A DNA stretch of 12,623 nt, from positions 1 to 12,623 of the forward strand of contig JACQTL010000002.1 in the NCBI GenBank assembly GCA_016210805.1, in the 5' to 3' direction. The DNA comes from Actinomycetota bacterium (lineage in GTDB: Bacteria; Actinomycetota; UBA4738; G016210805). The notes below the pieces were generated by a model that was not told the DNA's origin, did no database searches, and was given only the letters and a program-made list of their open reading frames with translations. The translations under genes and the position numbers were made by a program. Of this stretch, positions 1 through 6,377 are shown in pieces (position 1 is the stretch's first letter; each line of letters begins with the position of its first letter).

Positions 1-1
1 C

Positions 2-472
2 ACCTCGGCGGTGGGCACGATCGAGGACGTCGTGGGGACCCGGTTCGCCGACTCCATCGCCGGGGACTGGCGGGCCAACATGCTGAAGGGCCTGGGCGGG
101 GACGACGTCCTGGAGGGACGGGGCGGCGACGACCTGCTCGTGGGCGGGGGCGGAGCGGACCTGCTTCTGGGAGGGGTCGGGAGGGACACGGCGTCATACG
201 CCTGGGCGTCCCGAGCGGTCACCGTGGACCTCGGGGCGGGCACGGCTAGCGGGCAGGGCGAGGACGGGCTGGAGGGGGTCGAGGACGTCGTCGGGTCGCG
301 CTTCGCCGACGTCCTGACGGGATCCTCGGCGGCCAACACGATCAAGGGTCGGGCCGGCGCGGACACGATCGACGTGCGGGACGGCATCTCCGGTAACGAC
401 GTGGTCAAGGGGGGCAAGGGAGCCGACGTCTGCTCGGCCGACCCGGGGGACGTCCTGATGGGCTGCGCATGA
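2..472 (+). CDS. RTX/hemolysin-type calcium-binding repeat protein, C-terminal part (5' end outside window)
   Basis: The frame is open at the left edge, so only the last ~156 codons are seen; the in-frame GTG at 11 is an internal codon, not a start. The middle carries glycine/aspartate nonapeptides of the GGxGxDxLx type (GLGGDDVLEG, GRGGDDLLVG, GGGGADLLLG), which in RTX proteins form a Ca2+-binding parallel beta-roll outside the cell. A longer unit of about 86 residues repeats: IEDVVGTRFAD near the left edge and VEDVVGSRFAD further on, each followed by an AN-x(2)-KG turn. The end has two cysteines (DVCSADPGDVLMGCA), a tail style that I associate with actinobacterial secreted RTX proteins and that may form a disulfide. 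These proteins normally leave by type I or a non-classical route; no transporter is visible here. Any N-terminal enzymatic or adhesive domain lies outside, so the specific function is unknown. Confidence 0.88.
   Translation, partial: TSAVGTIEDVVGTRFADSIAGDWRANMLKGLGGDDVLEGRGGDDLLVGGGGADLLLGGVGRDTASYAWASRAVTVDLGAGTASGQGEDGLEGVEDVVGSRFADVLTGSSAANTIKGRAGADTIDVRDGISGNDVVKGGKGADVCSADPGDVLMGCA
20..348 (+). repeat. Direct repeat within the RTX gene, 258-nt spacing
   Basis: The segment starting at 20 (gaggacgtcgtggggacc) recurs diverged at 278 (gaggacgtcgtcgggtcg), an 86-codon offset. Both copies encode I/V-EDVVG-x-RFAD followed by a turn and AN-x(2)-KG. This is a domain-level duplication in the beta-roll protein, probably continuing upstream of the window. 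Confidence 0.7.
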
Positions 473-500
473 CGGCGGGGAGGGCCTCGAGCGGGGCTGG

Positions 501-506
501 TAGGGT
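501..506 (+). promoter_or_regulatory. Candidate -10 element (TAGGGT) for the HesB-like gene
   Basis: GGTAGGGT fits the actinobacterial TANNNT -10 pattern and would give a leader of about 38 nt containing the Shine-Dalgarno. The same eight bases occur before the MscS gene (1004-1011). No clear -35 is visible, as is common in high-GC actinobacteria. Tentative. Confidence 0.3.
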
Positions 507-550
507 GGGAGGACCGATCCCATCCGCCGCCGGGCGGGGAAGGAGGTCCC

Positions 551-847
551 ATGCTCCAGGTCACCGACGCCGCCGCCGCGGTCTTCCGGCAGGTCCTGTC
601 GCCTGAGCGCAACTCGACGACGGCCATCCGGATCCACTCCACGATGACCCCCGAGGGCCAGCCGGCCATCGCCTTTCAGCCCACGCAGGGCCCCCTGCCG
701 GGCGACGCGCCGACCGCGGCCTCGGACCTCGACGTCTACGTCGCCGAGGAGCTGGCCCAGCCCCTCTCGGACGCGATCCTCGACGCCCGCGAGACCCCGG
801 AGGGCACGGAGATGTTCCTGCGATCCCAGGAGGAAGAGGGCGCGTAG
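551..847 (+). CDS. HesB/IscA-fold small protein lacking cluster-binding cysteines
   Basis: This 98-residue protein starts MLQVTDAAAAVFRQVL, like A-type Fe-S scaffold (HesB/IscA/ErpA) proteins, and keeps the strand pattern through LDVYVAEELAQPLSDAILDAR and the final TEMFLR strand. True scaffolds bind iron or clusters through three conserved cysteines; this protein contains no cysteine at all, so Fe-S assembly is unlikely. Cysteine-free HesB-like proteins of about 95-100 residues are known in actinobacteria and are usually annotated as hypothetical or Fe-S biosynthesis family. The ATG at 551 is preceded by a strong AGGAGG at 541-546. It stands alone: no suf/isc genes are nearby, and the next plus-strand gene is 185 nt away across a relic on the opposite strand. 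The fold is fairly secure; the role is unknown. Confidence 0.85.
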   Translation: MLQVTDAAAAVFRQVLSPERNSTTAIRIHSTMTPEGQPAIAFQPTQGPLPGDAPTAASDLDVYVAEELAQPLSDAILDARETPEGTEMFLRSQEEEGA

Positions 848-857
848 CCCTGGACCT

Positions 858-966
858 CACGATGGCCGCGAACGCCGCCACGATCGGGCCGGCCAGGCCC
901 ACCGGCCCGAGCTTCAGGGCCCGGTAGAAGGCCGGAGCCGGTGACCCCGGCCACCAGCTCGAACCC
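858..966 (-). pseudogene. Possible relic of an EamA/DMT-type transporter, frameshifted
   Basis: On the minus strand, 929 down to 858 reads FYRALKLGPVGLAGPIVAAF followed by AAIV. This closely resembles the conserved helix of EamA (drug/metabolite transporter) proteins, where a (Y/F)xxAL-x-x-GPV motif is followed by a P-I-x-A membrane stretch. Just upstream, 966 to about 928, the adjoining frame reads GFELVAGVTGSG, which looks like the preceding membrane segment; a single-base shift near 930 would join the two. No start, stop or remaining helices are present. The fragment sits between the HesB-like and MscS genes. Resemblance is by eye over ~36 residues, so chance similarity in GC-rich sequence remains possible. 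Confidence 0.4.
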
Positions 967-1005
967 CCGCTGACCTGGCGGGATGATGCATCGGGCATCG
1001 ACCGG

Positions 1006-1029
1006 TAGGGTCGGGGGCCTGGAGGTGAT
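1006..1029 (+). promoter_or_regulatory. Candidate -10 (TAGGGT) and strong ribosome binding site for the MscS gene
   Basis: TAGGGT at 1006-1011 fits TANNNT and would place the transcript start near 1018. GGAGGTGATC at 1021-1030 is nearly a full complement of the 16S rRNA 3' end and sits just before the GTG at 1033, fixing that start. The -10 call is tentative; the ribosome binding site is clear. Confidence 0.45.
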
Positions 1030-1032
1030 CCG

Positions 1033-2115
1033 GTGACGCAGGGCCTGGAACCCCGACATCTGATCCTGGCGGGCTCCCTCCTGGGCGGCGGGCTCGTCCT
1101 GGCGCTCCTCCTGCAACTCCTCGTGTTCCGCGGGCTCTCCCGGAGGGCGGCGGGGGACCGGAGCAGGGGCAGCGACATCGCGGTCCGGGCCCTGGGCGAC
1201 GTGGCGGTGGCCACGGCGGTGCTCGTCGGCGCCTACGGCGCGGTGGTCTCCCTACCCCTCCGCCAGGCGGTGTCCGGAGGGATCCTCCGCCTGCTGCTGG
1301 CCGCGTCCATCCTGGCCGGCACGGTCGTCCTGGCTCGCCTGGCCGGCGACCTCGTTCGCCACCAGGCGGTCCGCCGGGCCGGGGTGGCCCAGTCGACGTC
1401 GATCTTCGTGAACGTCACCCGGTTCGTCGTCCTCGTCGTCGGGGTGCTCATGCTGCTCCAGACCTTCGGGGTCTCGATCGCCCCGATGCTCACCGCGCTG
1501 GGGGTCGGGGGCCTGGCCGTGGCCCTGGCCCTCCAGGACACCCTGGCCAACCTGTTCGCCGGGATCCACATCCTGGCTTCCAGGAAGGTCCAGCCCGGGG
1601 ACTTCATCCGGCTGGACAGCGGCGAGGAGGGCTACGTCGTGGACATCAACTGGCGGAACACGACGATCCGCCAGCTCCCCAACAACATGGTCATGGTCCC
1701 CAACGCCCGGCTGGCCGGGGCCATCCTGGTGAACTACCACCGGCCCGTCGAGGAGATGTCGGTGCTCGTGCAGGTCGGGGTGGCCTACGACAGCGACCTC
1801 GAGCAGGTGGAGCGCGTCACGATCGACGTGGCCCGCGACGTGCTCCGAGAGGTGGAGGGCGGGGTCCCCGGGTTCGACCCGTTCATCCGCTTCCACACCT
1901 TCGGCGACTTCTCCGTGGACTTCACGGTGATCCTGAGGGCCCGGGAGTTCACGGACCAGTACCTCATCACGCACGAGTTCGTGAAGCGGCTGCACCGCCG
2001 GTACCGGGCCGAGGAGATCGAGATCCCGTTCCCCATAAGGACCGTGGAGCTCCGCTCCGGCCGGGAGCCGGTCCGCCGGATGATCGGTCCCGAGGTCCAG
2101 ACGGCCCGGCGCTGA
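1033..2115 (+). CDS. MscS-family small-conductance mechanosensitive channel
   Basis: A 360-residue membrane protein. Hydrophobic segments lie near residues 8-33, 52-73, 84-108 and 125-148, followed by the pore-lining helix at about 151-181 (LGVGGLAVALALQDTLANLF). The Gly/Ala-rich face, Q168-D169 and LANLFAG are typical of MscS TM3. The MscS beta domain follows: VQPGDFIRL (186-194), EGYVVDINWRNTTI, then PNNMVMVPNARL. The C-terminal alpha/beta vestibule runs to about 340 and ends in the usual IEIPFPIRT. Members open under membrane tension and release solutes during hypo-osmotic shock. The length suits a MscS-like protein with two extra N-terminal helices compared with the E. coli protein. Start GTG is set by the perfect-looking Shine-Dalgarno. 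No linked transport gene indicates a specialised role. Family assignment is secure; gating properties cannot be read from sequence. Confidence 0.95.
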   Translation: MTQGLEPRHLILAGSLLGGGLVLALLLQLLVFRGLSRRAAGDRSRGSDIAVRALGDVAVATAVLVGAYGAVVSLPLRQAVSGGILRLLLAASILAGTVVLARLAGDLVRHQAVRRAGVAQSTSIFVNVTRFVVLVVGVLMLLQTFGVSIAPMLTALGVGGLAVALALQDTLANLFAGIHILASRKVQPGDFIRLDSGEEGYVVDINWRNTTIRQLPNNMVMVPNARLAGAILVNYHRPVEEMSVLVQVGVAYDSDLEQVERVTIDVARDVLREVEGGVPGFDPFIRFHTFGDFSVDFTVILRAREFTDQYLITHEFVKRLHRRYRAEEIEIPFPIRTVELRSGREPVRRMIGPEVQTARR

Positions 2116-2192
2116 GCCCCGGACCGGCCCGTTTGGCTTATCGGCCGGGACGCGCTTGCATGTTCCGTGGGAGCGTTGACGGAGGTGACGAG

Positions 2193-2399
2193 ATGACCGG
2201 GACGGTCGGGGACCGCATCGTCGTCGAGTCCGAGCAGGTGGGCACGCCGACGCGCGAGGGGGAGATCCTGGAGGTCACCGAGGGCGACCTCGGGGTCCGG
2301 TACCGGGTCAGGTGGTCCGACGGCCACGTGAGCGTGTTCCGCCCCAGCGCGGGGAGCGCGATCATCGTCCCCACCGAGAAGGCGGCCCGGCGGTCCTAG
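2193..2399 (+). CDS. DUF1918 domain protein
   Basis: This 68-residue protein has the DUF1918 pattern: GDRIVVESEQVG (residues 5-16), TREGEILEV, then YRVRWSDGHVSVFRPSAGS and a final IIV strand. DUF1918 proteins are small, actinobacterial and predicted to fold as an SH3-like barrel; no biochemical function is established that I know of. I chose the ATG at 2193 because GGAGGTGA at 2181-2188 is correctly spaced and the domain begins right after it. A longer in-frame reading from TTG 2133 adds 20 residues that do not resemble the family. It sits 77 nt after the MscS gene and 40 nt before CapA, so all three could be co-transcribed. Confidence 0.88.
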   Translation: MTGTVGDRIVVESEQVGTPTREGEILEVTEGDLGVRYRVRWSDGHVSVFRPSAGSAIIVPTEKAARRS

Positions 2400-2439
2400 C
2401 TACCGCCGAGCCGCAGCCCTGCCCCTGGGGGGCGGAGGG

Positions 2440-3405
2440 GTGAGCATCCGGCTGGCCCTCGCCGGGGACACGATGCTCGGCCGGGCCGTGGGCGAGCGCC
2501 TCTCGCGGGTCCCTCCCGGGGACCTGGTGGCCCCCGGCGTCGTCGACGCCGCCGGGGAGGCGGACCTGTTCGTCCTCAACCTCGAGTGCTGCATCTCGGA
2601 CCGGGGGAAGCGCTGGCCCTCCCCGGACAAGCCGTTCTTCTTCCGGGCGCCGCCCGAGGCGGTGTCGGTCCTGCACCACCTGGGGGTGGGCTGTGTGACC
2701 CTGGCCAACAACCACGCGCTCGACTACGGGGCGGAGGCCCTCCTGGACACGCTCGAGCTCCTGGACGGGGCGGGGATCGCCCACGCGGGCGCGGGTCAGG
2801 ACGAACGGGCGGCCCGGGCCCCCGCCGTGCTGACGGTGGGCGGGGTCCGGGTGGCCGTGGTGGGGTTCACCGACCATCCGGCCGAGTTCGCCGCGGGTCC
2901 GGACCGGCCCGGCGTGGCCCACGCCGACCTCGACGCCGGCGTCCCGGCCTGGCTGACCTCGGCGATCGGTGGGGCCCGGGCCGAGGCGGACGTCGTGCTG
3001 GTGTCCCCCCACTGGGGCCCCAACATGCAGCCGGACCCCGTCCCGCACGTCCGCCGGGCCGGGCCGGTCCTCGTGGAGGCCGGAGCGACGCTGGTGGCCG
3101 GGCACTCCGCCCACGTCTTCCAGGGGGTGGCCGGGCGGATCGTCCACGACCTGGGCGACTTCCTGGACGACTACGCCGTCGAGCCGGACCTCCGCAACGA
3201 CCTCGGTCTCCTCTACCTGGTGGACCTCGACTCCGACGGGCCGATCCGGCTGGAGGCCGTCCCCCTGGCCCTCGACCACTGCCACACCCGCCTGGCCGAC
3301 CCCGAGGAGGCGGCCTGGATCGAGAGCCGCTTCCGGGCGGCCTGCGCCGCGCTGGGCACGGCCGTCGCCGGGGAGGAGGGGCGGCTCGTCATCCGGTGGC
3401 GGTGA
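2440..3405 (+). CDS. CapA-family (PGA_cap) metallophosphoesterase-like protein
   Basis: A 321-residue protein with the CapA/PgsA signature set: LALAGDTMLGR (GD at 9-10), VLNLE (47-49), TLANNHALDYG (NNH at 90-92), VVLVSPHWG (HWG at 191-193) and VAGHSAHVFQG (H222, H225). These are the metal-coordinating positions of a calcineurin-like fold. Classical CapA acts in poly-gamma-glutamate capsule synthesis, but most stand-alone actinobacterial members have no assigned substrate, and no capB/capC is nearby. No signal peptide or membrane anchor is present, so it is predicted cytoplasmic. The GTG at 2440 is the only ATG/GTG/TTG upstream of the essential first strand; its GGAGG at 2434-2438 is unusually close (1 nt), so initiation may be weak or use another codon such as CTG 2425. 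The stop lies 3 nt from the stop of the converging SpoIID-like gene. Confidence 0.9.
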   Translation: MSIRLALAGDTMLGRAVGERLSRVPPGDLVAPGVVDAAGEADLFVLNLECCISDRGKRWPSPDKPFFFRAPPEAVSVLHHLGVGCVTLANNHALDYGAEALLDTLELLDGAGIAHAGAGQDERAARAPAVLTVGGVRVAVVGFTDHPAEFAAGPDRPGVAHADLDAGVPAWLTSAIGGARAEADVVLVSPHWGPNMQPDPVPHVRRAGPVLVEAGATLVAGHSAHVFQGVAGRIVHDLGDFLDDYAVEPDLRNDLGLLYLVDLDSDGPIRLEAVPLALDHCHTRLADPEEAAWIESRFRAACAALGTAVAGEEGRLVIRWR

Positions 3406-3417
3406 GCCCTACAGGGC
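3403..3417. terminator. Tight convergent junction with short hairpin
   Basis: The CapA stop TGA (3403-3405) and the minus-strand stop (CTA, 3409-3411) are separated by three bases. GCCCT-ac-AGGGC at 3406-3417 can form a small stem there; there is no U-tract. At most a weak bidirectional terminator, so transcripts probably run into the opposite gene. Confidence 0.3.
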
Positions 3418-5139
3418 GATCTGGGTGCACGCCTTGGCAGGTGGACAGCGGATCCGCCAGCCCTTGTCGAAGTCGGCCCGCTGGACGCCGTTGGCCTTGA
3501 CGATGACGTCGGTCGTCGGGAAGCCGAACGCGGCGATCTTCCCGTTGGCCAGGAAGTGGTCCACCACCCGGCCGTGGATCTCGTGGGCGCCCGTGGCGGC
3601 CTTCCAGTAGACGAAGCCCGCCTCGAACCTGGTTCGCTCGCCGTTCAGCTTGGCCATCTCGATGATGCCGCTCCTGGGCATCCCGAGCACGCCGTCGCCC
3701 TCGCCGAGGGCCACGTACTTCGTGTGGATCGCGCCGAAGAGCCAGCGGACGAGGCCCCGGGTGTGGTTGTGGTACAGGGCCCCGACCGCGAACCGCTGGC
3801 GATGCCCTCCGGTCTGGTCCACCTCGGCCGACTTGGGCAGGCCGGGGGCGCACGAGAGCGCGTCGTACTTCTCGCGGATCTCGCCCTTGATGGTTCGGTT
3901 GCTGTTGACCCACACCCTCGTGCTGCGCAGGCCCAGGGCCGACCGGAAGGTCGTCCCCCCCACCGTGACGCTCCCATCCGTGCCGTTCGCCGTGATCGAT
4001 CGGAGCCCGCCTCCCGCTCCCCGGACCACGCCGCTGAAGCCTGTGACCTGGCCCACGTCCTTGCCCGTCGCGGCCTCGAGCATCGCGCCGACGGCGGTCC
4101 CCGAGAGGGTCACGGACCAGGTCGCGTAGGGGTTCACCCCCGTCCAGTCCCCCGGGTCGCACACCGACCGGAGGTAGGGCAGCGGGGATCCGCCCCACTG
4201 GTCCTCGTTGGCCTCGGTTACCCCTCCGCTCGAGGCGTGGTAGTAGGCCTGGATCGGCTGGCCCTGGTGGAGGATGGCCTTCCCGGCGGTGTCGTCGACG
4301 GCGTCCACCCACCGGTCGCCGGCGAACCCGGACTCCTTGTCCCAGCCCGCGTAGACCTGGTCGGCGGTGGTGGCGTACACCGCGCAGTTGCACCCGGTCC
4401 GGTGCTGGCCGAGCCGGGCGATCTTCTCGAAGACGTAGCTCCGCAGGGCCAGCACCTGGGCCCGGAGGGCCGCCCCCGGCCACGAGCTGGACACCTCGGC
4501 CACCCCGTACGGGTACTGCCGGGCGGGCACGTTCGCGATGGCCCGCAGGAGGTTGGGGGCCCCCGACGGGTAGACGTTCAGCTCGACCCAGCCCCGGCCG
4601 TAGGCGTGCCCGGCCTCGGTGATCCGGACCCGGGAGCCCAGGGGCACGTAGCGCAGGAACAGGTGCCTCCAGGGCCCGCCCCACAGCCCGCCGATCTGGT
4701 TCCCCTTCGCGCTCACGATCCGGTACTTGCCGGATTGGACCTCGATCGTCCAGGTGGCGCCCTTGGGGATCGCCCGGATCAGCTCGCCCCCCGGCGAGCC
4801 CAGGCGGAGCTCCACCTTGCCATCCTCGGCCTTCACGTGGAGGGCGGTCTGGCCCTGGATCAGCCCGACCCGGACGCGCCCCGGCTTGGACGGCGGGACC
4901 CCCACCGTGGTCCCGGTGTAGAAGTGGCGGACGATGGCCCCCGCCGACCAGCCCTCCAGGGCCAGCCCGTAGGCCCCCCACTGGGACATGCCGATCCGGT
5001 GACCCCACCCCATGCCGTGGAAGGTGAAGGTGGAGTCGGCCCCGGCCCGGGGGGCCGGGAGGGCGAGCAGGCCGACCAGCGCCGCGATGAGCACCGACCG
5101 GCTGGCGGCGGCGGCGCGCCGGAGCCGTCTGATGAGCAC
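3409..5139 (-). CDS. Secreted SpoIID/LytB-domain protein with C-terminal LGFP-like repeats
   Basis: A 576-residue exported protein. A basic stretch (RRLRRA) and hydrophobic core to about residue 33 end in RAGA-DS, a typical Sec signal peptide. HGMGWGHRIGMSQWGAYG (41-58) is the SpoIID/LytB glycine motif, here N-terminal. The core follows (about 185-405), with LRAIANVPARQYPYGVAEV and YYHASSGGVTEAN. E215 in YGVAEV matches the position of the catalytic Glu of B. subtilis SpoIID, a lytic transglycosylase acting on stem-peptide-free glycan; that mapping is inference. Residues ~455-560 carry LGFP-like wall-associated units (GVLGMPRSG, FGFPTTD, VYWKAATGAHEIHG). I prefer GTG at 5139: GGAGG at 5148-5152 lies 8 nt upstream, and the alternative ATG at 5154 is itself part of that ribosome binding site. 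Probable role: peptidoglycan remodelling outside the membrane. Spore formation need not be implied. Confidence 0.9.
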   Translation of the reverse strand: MLIRRLRRAAAASRSVLIAALVGLLALPAPRAGADSTFTFHGMGWGHRIGMSQWGAYGLALEGWSAGAIVRHFYTGTTVGVPPSKPGRVRVGLIQGQTALHVKAEDGKVELRLGSPGGELIRAIPKGATWTIEVQSGKYRIVSAKGNQIGGLWGGPWRHLFLRYVPLGSRVRITEAGHAYGRGWVELNVYPSGAPNLLRAIANVPARQYPYGVAEVSSSWPGAALRAQVLALRSYVFEKIARLGQHRTGCNCAVYATTADQVYAGWDKESGFAGDRWVDAVDDTAGKAILHQGQPIQAYYHASSGGVTEANEDQWGGSPLPYLRSVCDPGDWTGVNPYATWSVTLSGTAVGAMLEAATGKDVGQVTGFSGVVRGAGGGLRSITANGTDGSVTVGGTTFRSALGLRSTRVWVNSNRTIKGEIREKYDALSCAPGLPKSAEVDQTGGHRQRFAVGALYHNHTRGLVRWLFGAIHTKYVALGEGDGVLGMPRSGIIEMAKLNGERTRFEAGFVYWKAATGAHEIHGRVVDHFLANGKIAAFGFPTTDVIVKANGVQRADFDKGWRIRCPPAKACTQIAL

Positions 5140-5156
5140 GGGGAACACCTCCATGG

Positions 5157-5202
5157 ACGTAACCGGACGATCCCTGTCACTTCAAGCATCGGAACGCCCG
5201 AT
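5157..5202 (-). promoter_or_regulatory. Candidate promoter of the SpoIID-like gene with adjacent inverted repeat
   Basis: On the minus strand TTGAAG (5185-5180) is followed after exactly 17 nt by TTACGT (5162-5157), near-consensus spacing for a housekeeping promoter. The transcript would start near 5150-5154, directly at the ribosome binding site, supporting the GTG start at 5139. Immediately upstream lies ATCGG-aacgc-CCGAT (5188-5202), which could be an operator or the end of an upstream terminator. Confidence 0.4.
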
Positions 5203-5267
5203 TAGGGGCCTTGAGGATGGAAGGTCCGATATTGCCACGGAAGCGGGGCGCCGTGAACCCCCCGGCC

Positions 5268-5780
5268 CTAGGTGCGCTCGACCGCCTCGTTCTCCCGCAG
5301 CGTGAGCGTGCAGCTCGCCAGGCCCCGCTTCTCCAGGTAGCGCTGGTGGTAGTCCTCGGCCGGCCAGAACGGAGCCGCCGGGGCGATCTCGGTGACCACG
5401 GGGCGGGTGAGCTCCCTCCCGACCTCCTCGAGCGAGGCTCGGGCCGCCGCCTCCTGGGCCTCGTCGTGGACGAAGATCGCCGACCGGTACTGGGTTCCCA
5501 CGTCGGGACCCTGCCGGTTGAGCTGGGTGGGGTCGTGCGAGGAAAAGAACACCCGGAGGAGGTCGTCGTACGAGACCCGGTCGGGGTCGAACTCGACCTC
5601 CACGGCCTCGGCGTGCCCCGTGCGGTCGGAGCACACCTCCCGGTAGGTGGGGTGGTCGAGGGTCCCGCCGGTGTATCCGACGGTGGTGCGGGTCACGCCC
5701 TCGACCCGGCGGAAGTCCGCCTCCACCTGCCAGAAGCAGCCCGCCGCGAAGGTCGCGGTCTCGGTCCTCATGGGGGCCAT
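5268..5780 (-). CDS. msrA: Peptide methionine-S-sulfoxide reductase MsrA
   Basis: A 170-residue protein with the MsrA hallmark GCFW (catalytic C15) in ATFAAGCFWQVEADF. It also has VGYTGG, then YREVCSDRTGHAEAVEVEFDP, SSHDPTQLNRQGPDVGTQYRS and FWPAEDYHQRYL, all standard landmarks of the family. It reduces the S-epimer of methionine sulfoxide, free or in proteins, repairing oxidative damage in the cytoplasm; thioredoxin usually regenerates it. A further Cys in the tail (LASCTLT) may act as the resolving cysteine. I chose the ATG at 5780 because GGAAGG lies 5 nt upstream; a GTG at 5783 and an ATG at 5771 are alternatives. It is the fourth gene from the 3' end of the long minus-strand block if the SpoIID-like gene and relic are not counted apart, 70 nt downstream of the 89-residue protein. 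No separate promoter stands out. Confidence 0.97.
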   Translation of the reverse strand: MAPMRTETATFAAGCFWQVEADFRRVEGVTRTTVGYTGGTLDHPTYREVCSDRTGHAEAVEVEFDPDRVSYDDLLRVFFSSHDPTQLNRQGPDVGTQYRSAIFVHDEAQEAAARASLEEVGRELTRPVVTEIAPAAPFWPAEDYHQRYLEKRGLASCTLTLRENEAVERT

Positions 5781-5850
5781 CACATCCTTCCTCGTGGCGG
5801 GCCGTCCGGCCCACGCTCACAAAAGAGTGTCCCCCCGACCTCCGCGGCCG

Positions 5851-6120
5851 TTACAGCAGGGCGGCCTGGTCCCGAGGGGGGGTCCGCCGGGAGCCGGGGG
5901 CAGGGGACTCCTCCGCGGGGTGCTCCACCAGGGCGATCACCCGGGTGGCCATGAACCGGCCCGTCCGCACGGCCCTTCCTGTCCGGGTGACCTCGGCCAC
6001 CTCGACCACCCCCCGGCTCGTGGAGACCTCCACCCGGCGCCCGGCCCTGGTGGCGGCGATCTCGTAGGTCCTCGAGCCGTCGCCGGTGTCGACCGTGACC
6101 TCGACCCGGTCTCCCTTCAC
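5851..6120 (-). CDS. Conserved-looking 89-residue protein of unknown function
   Basis: Begins MKGDRVEVTVDTGDGSRTYEIA and continues with alternating short strands (RRVEVSTSRGVVEVAEVTRTG, RFMATRVIALVEH), suggesting a small all-beta domain of about 70 residues. A Pro/Arg-rich, probably disordered tail follows (SPAPGSRRTPPRDQAALL). There is no cysteine, signal peptide or membrane segment. I recognise no named family. It starts with GTG at 6120, 11 nt after the stop of the 81-residue gene; a G-rich stretch upstream (GGTGGGGGG) is only a mediocre ribosome binding site, so translational coupling is likely. Codon use is strongly GC3-biased like its neighbours, which supports a real gene. Position before msrA does not by itself indicate function. 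Confidence 0.7.
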   Translation of the reverse strand: MKGDRVEVTVDTGDGSRTYEIAATRAGRRVEVSTSRGVVEVAEVTRTGRAVRTGRFMATRVIALVEHPAEESPAPGSRRTPPRDQAALL

Positions 6121-6131
6121 CTACCCCCCAC

Positions 6132-6377
6132 CTACCCCCGCTCCTCGTCCTCGTCGCCCTCGCCCCAGGACCGGGCCTGCTCGATCGCATCGGCCTCGGG
6201 GACCTCGTCGCCCATCCGGGGGCGGTCGTCCGCGGAGCGGCGGAGGGGCTGGCCCTGCTCCTGGGCGTCGGCCTCCGGGACCTCCGGGCGGGAGGCGGCC
6301 TCCGCGGGCCGCTCCTCCTCCAGGGCCTCCTCCAGCTCCTCCGTCCGCTCGTCGTCTGGGATCTCTTCCTGGGTCAC
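6132..6377 (-). CDS. Small acidic protein with two EVPEADAxEQ repeats
   Basis: An 81-residue, very acidic, probably disordered protein. After a Glu-rich helix-prone N-terminus (EELEEALEEERPAEAA, ~13-28) it carries two near-identical decapeptides, EVPEADAQEQ at 32-41 and EVPEADAIEQ at 58-67, joined by a basic patch (PLRRSADDRPR). It ends in an acidic tail (EGDEDEERG). I have the impression that short proteins with PEADAxEQ repeats occur in other actinobacteria, but no function is known to me. GTG at 6377 has GGGAGG 8 nt upstream and overlaps by 4 nt (GTGA) with the stop of the upstream ABC relic frame. The repeated short motif looks like a binding motif for a partner; that is inference. Confidence 0.7.
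   Translation of the reverse strand: MTQEEIPDDERTEELEEALEEERPAEAASRPEVPEADAQEQGQPLRRSADDRPRMGDEVPEADAIEQARSWGEGDEDEERG

Noticed and set aside
194..637. 147-codon minus-strand frame across the RTX and HesB-like genes
   Set aside because: Overlaps two supported plus-strand genes and has no motif.
2132..2192. 20-residue N-terminal extension of the DUF1918 protein from a TTG
   Set aside because: The ATG at 2193 has a well-spaced GGAGGTGA and the domain begins there.
2586..3500. Second plus-strand frame of 304 codons within CapA
   Set aside because: Extreme Gly/Arg/Pro translation typical of an out-of-frame read of GC-rich coding DNA; CapA motifs lie in the other frame.
3556..5205. 549-codon open frame on the plus strand opposite the SpoIID-like gene
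   Set aside because: It is the antisense shadow of a clearly identified protein; its translation is Gly/Pro/Arg/Val-rich low-complexity sequence without any domain motif.
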